Source of the DNA: Amblyornis subalaris
Lineage: Eukaryota; Chordata; Aves; Passeriformes; Ptilonorhynchidae
Assembly: GCA_018881555.1 (NCBI GenBank)
Contig: JACAXG010000018.1
Span: 6,447,634-6,511,633, forward strand
Length of the DNA: 64,000 nt
Direction of reading: 5' to 3'
Every line of letters begins with the position of its first letter. Within the stretch, counting starts at the first letter, position 1. Shown in pieces: positions 27,401-39,400 of this stretch. Below the pieces are notes generated by a model. The model saw nothing but the letters and a program-made list of their open reading frames with translations, was not told the DNA's origin and did no database searches. Made by a program: the position numbers and the translations under genes.

Positions 27401-30400
27401 AGACTGTAACTGTGAAACAACAGTAAGCAAATAGAATCAACAGACATTCAAGGTGTCTGACGAAACTTGGAGAAATAAAACATTTAAAATACCTCACTAT
27501 GTCCTGCACTCTTTAATCTCTCTATTCTCTTAACATCACTATCTCCTTTATTTTAACCCCAGTCTAGTAAACTTCAGGTCATTTTATGTACATTCTATAG
27601 ATTATAGATNATCATTTCTCTTGCTCATTGTCGTCAGTCATTAGATCACAGAACTAACTGATCCAGAAGTAAAACCTCTCTTATGCCCCTGGTGGCATGT
27701 ACTTCTTACCTCTCTGTTTGTTTTGCTCTGCTGTAGGTGAGACTTTGAAGCTTGCTTCATTTTGCTATATCAACCTCTCTGCTGCTATAGTTGTGCATTA
27801 GCTTAATGTGCTATGCTGTTGTATTACAATGTAAAAAGTCTCTTGTCTCTTCTGTCTTTGTCACTGCAAGCTGCTAATCTGAATGAAGTGGAAAAAGGTC
27901 AGTTGTCTTTTAAGCCTATTTTCACTTACCTTGGTTTCTCACTTTCCTTTTCTTAAAGGTGCATGGATTTCAGTTATTACAAATGACCAAATAAATCGTA
28001 TATAGATATAATTTAGAAAGCTCACTGCAAATCCTCAAATTAGGCACTTGGCTATTGCTGTGAATACATGTGAAAAGAATGTTGAAGATGCAGATCACTG
28101 TGCAGGAGTACTTTAATACTGTGTTCATTGTCTTTTTTTCAGATGTGTTAAAAATTTGTGCAGACACTGATAGGACTAAAAAAAAAGTTAACGTTATTAT
28201 CTTCTGAAATCCTTATTCTCCTCACCTTAAAGACATCTCTTTATGTCTAATGTATTCTCTGTGTTATAGCACTGTTTTGCTTTAATTTTTTCAATAGATT
28301 GTGATACTAGAAAATATGCTTGAGTATAACATGGCAATCTTCTTGCTCATCATTTCTGTGGCTTTTTATTTGCTGTAAATATCTAAAGAAACTGAAATGA
28401 CCATATTAATCTGAGGCTATGGTAGAAGAAAGGTAATATTGGAGAGATTTATGACACTAACTTTGGGTGTTTGATTTTTCATTTTTTTAAGTTTCTGCTT
28501 AGCACCTATTACACTAACAAGAGATAAACCGTCTTGTGTGCAATTCAATCATCTATACAAGAGCTAGCATAATCAATGACAACATATTTATGAAGTTGCA
28601 TATTTAATTTTAAAAGCAAATGAATAATTTTGTAGTGCATTTGCCATTAATTTAATTTGATAAATATATTTTTCAGTCTTTAAAACAATATAATGTGCTG
28701 GGGCCAGTTTTGTTCAATATTTTTATTGATGACTTGGACAAGGGTGTTGAGTCTTTCATTAGTAAATTTGCAGATGACACTAAGCTGGGAGCATGTGTCG
28801 ATCTGTCGGAAGGTAGAAGGACCCTGCAGAGAGACTTGGAATGATTGGATGGATGGGCAGAATCCAATAAGATGAAGTTCAATAAGTCCAAGTGCCGAGT
28901 CCTGCATTTTGGCCACAATAACCCTCTGCAACACTACAAGCTGGGGACAGAGTGGCTGGACAGTGCCCAGGCAGAAAGGGACCTGAGNGTACTGGTTGAC
29001 AGCTGACTGAACATGAGCCAGCAGTGTGCCCNGGTGGCCAAGAAGGCCAACAGCATCCTGGCCTGTATCAGGAGCAATGTGGCAAGCAGGACCAGGGAGG
29101 TAATTCTTCCCCTATACTCGGCACTGGTGAAGCGGCATCTCGAGTACTGTGTCCAGTGCTGGGCCCCTCAGTTTAGGAAGGACGTTGAGACGCTTGAACA
29201 CGTCCAGAGGAGGGCAACGAGGCTGGTGAGGAGCTGGTGAGGGGCTTGGAACACACGCCCTGCGAGGAACGACTGAGGGAGCTGGGGTTGTTTAGCCTGG
29301 AGAAGAGACGACTCAGAGGTGACCTTATCACTCTGTACAACTTCCTGAAGGGTGGCTGTAGTCAGGTGGGGGTTGGTCTCTTTCTCCAGGCAGCAACTGA
29401 TAGAACGAGAGGACACAGTCTTAAGCTGCACCAGGGGAAATATAGGCTGGATACTAGGAAAAAGTTTTTCGTGGAAAGAGGGGTGAAGTACTGGAATTGT
29501 CTGCCCGGGGAGGTGGTGGAGTCACCATCCCTGGATGTGTTTAAAAAAAGATTGGATGTGGCACTCAGTGCCATGGTTTAGTCGAGGTTTTAGGGCATGN
29601 GTTGGACTCGATCTTGAAGGTCTCTTCCAACCTGGTGATTCTGTGATTCTGTGATAATATTTCACTAGTAATAAAAATATGTTCGTTATCCATGAAATAG
29701 CATGTTGAGCAAGACTGCAATTATATCATCTATGTTGATGAAATTAGACATCTGATGAATAGTTCTTATAATTTAAAGTCATAGCCTAAATTTTCTATGT
29801 AAGTGAAGCAGAGTAGAAGACATTTCCAGAAAATGATTCCAACCACAGGTTTTCCATGCTTAAATCTGTATTCCATTTAGACATGTTGCTGTGTTATCTG
29901 GACAGCAAAAATAGCCTCCTGCTTTTCTTGTATATGACAAAAATGTGAACTGTAACATATTAAAATTACTGATTATAGAAAGAACAAACCCACAAACAAG
30001 TTATCAAACATCCAGGGGAAATCAACTGAGTTCAGCTCCAAAATTAAGCAGATGTGTATGTGNTACATACACATTAGGTTACCAGCTGAACTTGAAAGTT
30101 ACTGATGGTCTATAAGGTGCTTGGAGGATCAGTCAGTTTTATCATGCAAGACATCTTTTGAGTCCTGACAGTATAAGGAAAAAAAAGGATAATTTGAAGC
30201 AATTATCTCAGTTTAGGCAAGCCTTAGACACCATCTTCTTGCCATTGCAATAAAGGAATTGCATTACTATAATCAAATAAGTAATCAATTACTATAATCA
30301 AATAAGTGCCTTCCTAAAATTTAAGCATGCAAGCAATCAAATGCAAATCATGTGATATTAAACTTGATAAAAACGTCAGTAATTTCATCAAATTAAGATC

Positions 30401-33400
30401 ATAATCCTCATTTTTGTAAGAACTGCACGTGTTATAGCTTCTTAGAATAAAGAGGTATATTTTCTACTCTTGGTTTCCATCACTCTATTTCATGTAGCTT
30501 AATATACTTTAAATGACTATTCTATATTAAAAGCTCAAGTATTAAAGTAATTTTACTGCATTTGCATAAAGGGGAAATACACATGATATCCGTGCCAAGC
30601 TGAGCTACCTGCTACTAGTTTAATTACTGCCATTACTCATTCTAGTCTATGATCCACCCTTCTGTTTATCTTGTCTTAAAGCTTACCTGCCTAAAAGTTA
30701 CTGTTTCTTTACTGTTACCAAACAGCATATGTAAAACAACTAGAAATGTTAAACTAAATAAGCCCCATGTTACCCTGAGATCCACAAGCATGGGGGATAG
30801 CTAAAAAGGCTTAGGCAGTGGTGAAAGATAGGAACAGTCCAGCAATTCGACTCTAAAATTAAATTCCAAGAAAATGTTCAGATTTATGGTTATAAACTGC
30901 ATCCTACTGTGACTTTGAAGTTTTGTTAATTATAAGAAATTTCGTCTCTCATATAGTAGATATTTTTATTTGTCTTTTCTGAATAATAAGCGCAAGACCT
31001 TAAATAATTTATGTTGTGTACTGTACATCAAACTCAAGACAATAAAAATGCATCAATTTTCTGTATATAGTTTGTTAAACAGCACTGACATTTTCCAACC
31101 ACTTCTGCACTCTATTGGCTATTTTAGTCAGACTATTAAACAGAGACCTCCAGCCACAGAGTCAGATACTAATACCTGATTGATAAAACATAAACACTGC
31201 AGAAGTTGACTCACAGTATATGATAACTAAGCTTAGAAGCTGGAATGGATGTATAAGCACACATATAGAATCCTTCTAGTCTGTGATCTATATTTGGTAT
31301 TTTGACTTTGGAAGAGTGAATAAGTCTTCTAACAAAAACTTTGGTTTTAATAATTAAGACTGACTACTATTGCTTTTGCATTCTATCTCTAGTTTGTGTT
31401 CTAATATCAAACTCAGCTTTGCTAATAATTTAAGGGTGATTTTAAACTTGTTTCTTCATAAGCTTGCCCGAAATTAGCAATGTGCTATTATATTCAGAAG
31501 CCCATGTCCATTTTTCTAAGAGTTCTCCCCTTCATTCAGAAGCATAGTGGCTGACATTGCTTTATTTGACTGTATTTTAAATTTATTTTTTTTATTTTAT
31601 TTACTATAAATAACCCAGTTATTCAAAACAGCAAAGATGTAAATCCTTTTCCACCTCATTTCCTTGTTACTCATTATTTGTTGTACTACATGTCTATATA
31701 TTGGTATATCCAGAGTTAAGGGTCTGTTCAACCTTGAGAAAAAAAAGGCTTGGGGAGACCTTTCACCCTGTTCCAGTATTTAAAAGGGTGGCTGACAAGG
31801 AAAATGGACGCTCCCGTTTTCACAAGGAGTCACACGGAAAAGGGGAGGGGTAATGGGTACAAGTTACTCCTGGAGAGATTCCATTTAGAATTAAACAAGA
31901 GGGAAACTTTTCACAATGAGAACACTGAGCCATTGGAATATTCTTCCCAGNGAAGTGGTGGATTCCCCTACATCAGACACTTTTAGAATTCAGCTAGACA
32001 GGGTGCTGGACTATCATGTCTGTTCTGCTTTTGTCAAGAGATAATCCTTGAGGGATCAACCTGGTATTCTATGATTAAGTTTTTTGTGATTGATAATCTT
32101 GTCAAGTCATGAGAGTGAATTAACACACACACAGGAAACACAAACTGACCTGTGAATCTAGCAAATGTGTAGCTTTGGTTAGCTAATCAAGGACTACATA
32201 CAGTTCATCATCAGTATTGTTGTCTGCCTGTTTAAGTCCGCATCATACTCTATGCAAAATCTTGGTAAACATTTGTCTTGAGCTTGGAGGGCTGTGTTAA
32301 TTTGTGCCAACCACAGAGTTCCACTGGTTTCGATGGTATTCCATACCATAATCCAGACTCCGTAGATTAATTAAGCAAGATGTCTTATGAAAAGAGTCAT
32401 TGCTGGTTCNAATTACACTTTGGAAACTTTTCACAAGGATTTTTGACACTTTATTCACTACTTATTTTTAAACAAACTAGTCTGTTGCTTATTTTCCTAC
32501 ATACAGAAATGTTCCCGTCTTTCAAAAACATAATTATTTAGCCAAGCTCTTACAGAAGCCTCAGTTACAATATTATTAGATGAACAAAAGAATGTCCTCA
32601 CACATTGTTGTAAGCTTCCTTGAGACTTTTTTTTTCACAACCTTTTTTGATTATTTTGTAATATGCACTTTAAACATTATACTATGTTTCCCAAATCAGG
32701 AAACTCTCTAAGATTTCCTTCCAGTAAAGCCAAGGAGCCTAACTTGGTAAATCTGTTATTTTCTTCAATGATTGTTTCACTTTTGTCACTATCTTTTCAT
32801 TTCAACAACATTAATTTCTCCCTTTCACCTTGTCTCAGTTAAATTCTGAATAACACAATGGTTATTGAGTGTGCTGAAGGAGGGGTTTCTTTACCAGGAA
32901 ACTATATTCTTCAGTGGTTCAGACTCCATGTCCCATATTTTACTTACCTTTTCTATTAACTTTTTCGTAAACAGTTTTATTTTGGCCATGGGAATGCTCA
33001 ATTCAGAACACAGATCTATTAGCAGTTATTAACAGTTATTATCTTTTAGCTGTACAAGACTTTGTATTTGGGTTGTTTTGGTTTGTTCTTCTCTTGTTAG
33101 CCATTCAGGCACAGAGAGGGCCTTCCTCCACCCATCGGAGGTGATTTAAAAAAGGCTTAGGGAGCATGAGCGACCTGGAGCACGGTGAACAGGAGCGGGC
33201 AAACAGGGGCGTGGGACGTGATTGAGCGTGGCACGGCAGCTTGCACGGCAGTTCGCACAAGCAGGGCAAGCAGGCACCCTCCTGGTAGTGGTTGTTTGGT
33301 CTTTTGGGTTTGGTCTTTTTGTTCTTTTTTCTCAGCAATGGTGTCCAAAGGATCTAAAGCTATTGCTAGTTAACATGTACCAACCGAAACAGAACCCCTC

Positions 33401-36400
33401 AAGGACGCAGCTGTCCAGACCCCTGCCTGCAGGGAGTGTTTGAGCCTGACCGTAGCACCAGAGGACAGAGCAAAAGACGCCTGCGTGCAGTGTGAGCGGT
33501 GAATGATCTGCTCTGTGTGGTGGCAGAGCTTAAGGAGGAAGTAGAAAGACTGAGGAGCATTAGGGAAAGTGAAAGGGAAATAGACTGGTGGAGTTTCACC
33601 CTTCCATCCCCGAGGAAGCCCACCAGGAGTCAGAGGACTCCCGTGCCTCCCACCATCAGGCACAAGGAGGAGACCTAGTAGATGAAGGGGAATGGAAATG
33701 GGTCCCTCCACGGGGAGTTAATGAAAAATTCCTCCTGACCCCCATCACCTACCCAGGTGCTGCTTCAGAATAGGTCCGAGGCCCTGGATCCAGAGGGTCA
33801 GCCAGATGACATCAAAGAAAATAATCTGCCCAGAGAGCCTCCCAATTACACTTTGTCCATCAGACAATCACTACCTCTAGCATTAAAAAGAAAAGAAGGG
33901 CAGTCATAGTAGGTGACTCCCTTCTGAGGGGAACAGAGGGTGCCGTATGTCAACTGGACTCATCCCACAGGGGAGTCTGCTGCCTCCCTGGGGCTCAGGT
34001 ACNNGATATCACCAGGAGGGTCCCTGACCTAATTCAGCCCTCTGATTATTACCCACTGCTGATACTCCAGGCTGGCAGTGATGAGATTGAAAAGAAGAGC
34101 ACCAGAGCAATTAAAAGGGACTTCAGGGTTCTGGGTCAATTGGTAGATGGAGCAGGAGCACACGTGGTGTTCTGCTCAGTCCCTTCAGTAGCAGGACAAA
34201 CGAAAGGAACAAGAGAACCCACATTATAAACAAGTGGAATTTTGGGTTCTTTGATCATGAGGCAACTTTTATGGCACCTGGCCTGCTAGAGGCAGGTGGG
34301 CTCCATCTATCTAACAAGGGCAAAAGGATTCTAGCCCATGAGTTGGCAGGACTGATTGAGAGGGCTTTAAACTGGGTTCGAAGGGGGAGGGGGAGGGGGA
34401 TGCAACCAGGCTCTCCAGAAACAAGCCCAAGGGTGGTAAGCCAGAGTCAGGGGTGAAATCAGCAGCCCAGCTGAAATGAGTGTACAGTAATGCACGCAGG
34501 ATGGGCAATAAACAAGAGGAGCTGGAAGCCATGGTACAGCAGGAAAGCTCTGACGTAGTCTCCATCGCGGAAACGTGGTGGGATGACTCGCNTGACTGGA
34601 GCGCTGCAGTGGATGGCTACAAGCTCTTCAGAAGGGACAGGCGAGGGAGAAGAGGTGGAAGGGTGGCTCTGTATATTAGGGAGGCTCTCGACACCATGGA
34701 AATTGAGATTAATGATGATAAGATCGAGTGCCTGTGGGTAGGAATCAGGGGCAAGGCCAACAAGGCCAGCATCCTGCTGGGAGTCTGTTAGAGACCACTC
34801 AACCAGGAGGAAGAGGTGGATGTACTATTCCATAAGCAGCTGGAGGATGTATCAAGATCAACAGCTCTTGTTCTTGTAAGTAACTTTAACCTGCCAGATA
34901 TCTGCTAAGAACTCAACACAGCAGAGAAGAGGCAGTCTGGGAGGTTCTTAGAGTGTACAGNGGACAACTCCTTGTCACAGCTGGTGAGTGAGCCTGGCAG
35001 GGGAGGGACTACATTGGACCTGCTGTTTACAAACAGAGAAGGGCTGGTAGGAGATGTGGTGGCTGGAGGACATCTGGGGTGCAGTGACCATGAAATTATA
35101 GAGTTTTCAATATTTGGTGAAACAAGGAGGGGCGTCAATAAAACTTCCACACTGGACTTCTGGAGGTCACACTTTGGCTTATTCCAGAGACTTATTCGGA
35201 GAGTACCTTGGGAAGCAGCCCTTAAAAACAAAGGGGTCCAGGAAGGACAGACGTGCTTCAAAACGGAAATCTTGAAGGCACAGGAAATGACTGTCCCTAT
35301 GTGCCAAAAGATGAGCTGACGAGGAAAACAACTGGCCTGGATGGGCAAGGAGCTTTTGAAGGAACTAAGGAAAAAAAAGAGGATGTATCACCTTCGGAAG
35401 GAGGGTCAGGTATCTCAGGAAATGTTTAAGGAAGTTGCTAGGTNGTGTAGGAAAAAAATTAGAGAGGCAAANGCCCAATTAGAACTCAATCTGGCCACTT
35501 CTGTGAAGGATAATAAAAAATATTTTTATAAACACATTAATGCAAAAGGAAGCACAAGGACAACCTCCATTCTCTATTGGATGNNGGAGGGAATTTNGTA
35601 ACTAAAGATGAGGCACAGACAAAAGTACTTAACACCTTCTTTNCCTCAATTTTCAACAGAANGACAGGTTGTCCTCAGGACAACTGTCCTCCTGAGCTGG
35701 TAGATGGGGTCAGGGAGCAGAATAGCCCCCCTGTTATCCAGGAGAAAGCAGTCAGAGACCTGCTGAGCCACTTAGATGCTCACAAATCTATGGGACCAGA
35801 TGGGATCCATCCTAGGGTGACAAGGGAGCTGGCAGATGAGCTAGCAAAGCCNCTCTCCATNGTTTATCATCAGTCCTGGATCCCCAGGGAGGTCCCAGAT
35901 GACTGGAAGCTGGCCAATGTGACACCCATCCACAAGAAGGGCCGGAAGGAGGATCTGGGAAACTCCAGGCCTNTCAGCCTGACCTCGGTGGCCGGCAAGG
36001 TTATGGAGCAGATCATCTTGAGTGCCATCACATGGCACCTATGGGATGGCTGGGGAATCAGACCCAGCCAGCATGGATTTAGGAGTGGCAGGTCATGCCT
36101 GACCAACCTGATCTCCTTTTATGACCAGGTGACCCACCTGGTGGATGCAGGGAGGGCTGTGGATGTTGTCTACCCAGATTTCAGCAAGGCCTTTGACACC
36201 ATCTCCCACAGCGTACTCCTGGAAAAGCTGCAGCCCTCGGCTCAGACAGGTGCACCNTTCGCTGGGTTAGGAACTGGCTGGATGGCAGGGCCCAGAGAGT
36301 GCTGGTGAACAGTGCTGCATCGGGTTGGCGGCCAGTCACCAGTGGTGTCCCCCAGGGATCAGTGGTGGGGCCAGTCCTGTTTAATATCTTCATTGATGAT

Positions 36401-39400
36401 CTGGATGAGGGGATTGAATCCACCAACAGCAAATTTGCAAATGGCACCAAGCTGGGAGCACGTGTTGATCTGCTGGAGGATAGGAGGGCTCTGCAAAGGG
36501 ACCTGGACAGGCTGGATAGATGGGCCAAGTCCAACAATAGGAGGTTTAACAAGTCCAAGTGCCGGGTCCTGCACTTTGGCCACAACAACCCCCTGCAGCC
36601 CTGCAGGCTGGGGACAGAGTGGCTGGATAGTGGTCAGGTAGAAAGGGACCCNGGGGTACTGGTCAACAGCCGACTGAACATGAGCCAGCAGCGTGCCCAG
36701 GTGGCCAAGAAGGCCAATGGCATCCTGGCCTGTATCAGGAATAGTGTGGCCAGCAGGACCAGGGAAGTCATTCTTCCCCTGTACTTGGCACAGGTGAGGC
36801 CGCACCTTGANTGCTGTGTCCAGTTCTGGGCCCNCCAACTTAGGAAGGATGTTGAGATGCTTGAACGCGTTCAGAGGAGGGCAGCAAGGCTGGTGAAGGG
36901 TCTGGAACACAAGCCCTGTGAGGAACGGCTGAGGGAGCTGGGGTTGTTTAGCCTGGAGAAGAGGAGGCTCAGGGGAGACCTTCTCACCCCCTACAACCAC
37001 CTGAAAGGAGGTTGTGGCCAGGTGGGGATTGGNCTCTTCTCCCAGACAACCACTGATGGAACAAGAGGGCACAGTCTTAAGCCGCGGCAGGGGAAGTTTA
37101 GGCTGGACATTAGGAAAAAATTCTTCACTGGAAGAGTGATTGGGCACGGGAATGGGTTGCCCAGGGAGGTGGTGGAATCACCATCCCTGGATGTGTTTAA
37201 AAAAAGACAGCGTGGCACTCAGTGCCATGGTTTGGTTGATAAGGTGGTTTTAGGTCATTGGTTGGACTTGATGATCTCAAAGGTCTTTTCCAACCTAGTT
37301 AACTCTGTGATTCTCTGTATTTACATCTTCATTCATAAATTGAGTATCTGATGTACATATTTGGATTCCATCTTGAATTTTTCTTGTTTTTCTTTTTACT
37401 GCTCCTGTGTACAAGTCTGTCATGAACACTACTTTTTTTTTTTATAATTAAAGGTTGTACCTTAAGTAAAGCAATCTTTTATGTTCATAGGATTTTTTAC
37501 ATTATTCTTTTGCTACATGGCCACCATGTTTACCATGTCCTTTTCCTTGAACCCTGTTTCCTATTTGCTGTGGACTGTTTAACTAAAACTCCGGGGATAT
37601 GACTCACTATGCATACAATTTGAAAATGCAAGGGGAAAGTTTCCTTACTTTCCTGCTGTCACAGCACAAAAAATCCTGCTTCTGTGTGTTTTTCTACAGG
37701 ATACTCAGAGCAAACTCTGACTGTAATCTCGAAAATGCCTGGTGACATTTGCAAGCTGTTTGGCTGCAGTATGCCTGGTAGTGTAACATTGACCTTAGGA
37801 TTTGAAGTGGACATTTTTCAAAACTGTAAACCTGTTTAAAACCTAAATGTCCGATCATTATGTAGGATTGGGAAATTAAGAGTTTTCAAGTGCCCCTGAT
37901 CACCTCACATGAGGAGATTAAAGCTTTCAGTGTAGGTCTGAAGATACTAGGGCCATCAACCTATGAATACTAAAGAGCAGTGTACTCTAAGAAATCCTGT
38001 ATTTTATAAGTACCTGGGGGAGGATTTACAAAGATGGACAGGCTTAGACCTATTCAATAAAGCTGCTTGCCACATAAGATATTTCAGAAGTCTGTGTCAA
38101 TTATTAGCCCATGGCCCAATTANTATCCTGTAGCAAAATCAGTTCAATAAATTTGACAGCAACGGTGAGAATGCTTGCTCCTATTATGCCAGTCCTAAAT
38201 TGCCTTTTTCTAGGTATTTTGGTTTTCTTTTCTGTGGACTTTTACTGTGAATGTATAAGAGACAGCAAACTCCAGCCCTGCTTGGAAGATAGGCTCTGTG
38301 TGTCCCTTTCAGAAACTCTCTGATATGCTGTTAGAATTAATAATCTTGGGAATGTTTACAGGTGGTTTTTTCCAAGTCTTGTAAGTACTGTACAACCACG
38401 TTTTTATTTTTTGTAGCTGGGGTGTCATATATTTTTCAGTTCTGCATGTAATTTAATATAGAATATATGCCATAATAAGATTTTTGTGTAGGTGTGTATA
38501 TATGTGCATATATATACACATGTGTAGGCACATACATACATTTCTAAACCATAGGAATGTGCACAAACTAGGTTAAAACAACAATCGCTTTTGCTTATTC
38601 TACTCCTATGATCCTTAAAATCTGAATTCTCTGTTCCCATACTTAAATCTCACTATTAAACACTGCTGGGCTTTAAATGGATTTCAGCTATTACTAATGC
38701 AGATGACTAAATACTATATGAAGAATAGCATTGAAGACCTCTTACGTATATATATACATTTGTTTGAACAAAACCCTTTGAAAAGAGAAAGGGATCTGAG
38801 TTTTGTTTAATATATTGTGGGATGCAAAGAATCCCTGGTATTTCAGGATTCTTTGTGCACTGACCTAGTCATAACAGTTGCACATTTCCAGACTAATAAT
38901 TCTATTGAGAGTTTAAAGAGGCTTTGAGGATAGAATTATAATCCTTTGTGTTAGTCATCTTCAGTGGCCTGCATTTGATCTCCATTCAGTTTCCTACATA
39001 TATTGACGAAGTCATATTGTTACTGACAGTTTTCCTGAGGCTGTTAAGTGGCCTGTGTATGAGGGCCATTTTCTTATGTTAAATCAAACCTTTATTTGCT
39101 TTGTAGAGAAAATGCACTACTTGCAAATCGGGAATGTGCTATATATTTATTTATTTATCTTTTTTAAAATAGAAAAATCTTCATGTAGATCCAGTCTGGA
39201 TCTTTTGAATGGCTGCAAAATACTTGTCTAGCTGTTTTTTGGCTTGTCCTCTCATTTTTGAAGATGTAGAGGTCCCACGTCTCATCACACTTGGCCTACA
39301 TGTTTCAGATGTGTTTTCAATCAGCATAACCATCTTTGCTCCTGCTTCANTTTTGCCTTTTTCTCTATATTTGTTTTAATATAGACTGTTCCTCAATTCT

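Larger units (their letters stand above)
33100..37315 (+). mobile_element. Nearly full-length CR1 LINE, inactive
   Basis: About 4.2 kb, close to the usual full CR1 length of ~4.5 kb. It has a 5' leader, ORF1, ORF2 (endonuclease plus reverse transcriptase) and a 3' UTR ending near 'aactctgtgattctctg'. It lies in the same orientation as SLIT2. ORF1 starts at ATG 33338 but stops after 11 codons and is frameshifted later. ORF2 has stops in the endonuclease and altered catalytic motifs. Twenty N bases fall within 34003-37033. The left edge is uncertain because 5' ends of CR1 vary. Confidence 0.93.

Noticed and set aside
36299..37351. 350-codon frame as a host gene
   Set aside because: It is CR1 ORF2 (reverse transcriptase C-terminal half) with a mutated active site, not a bird gene.
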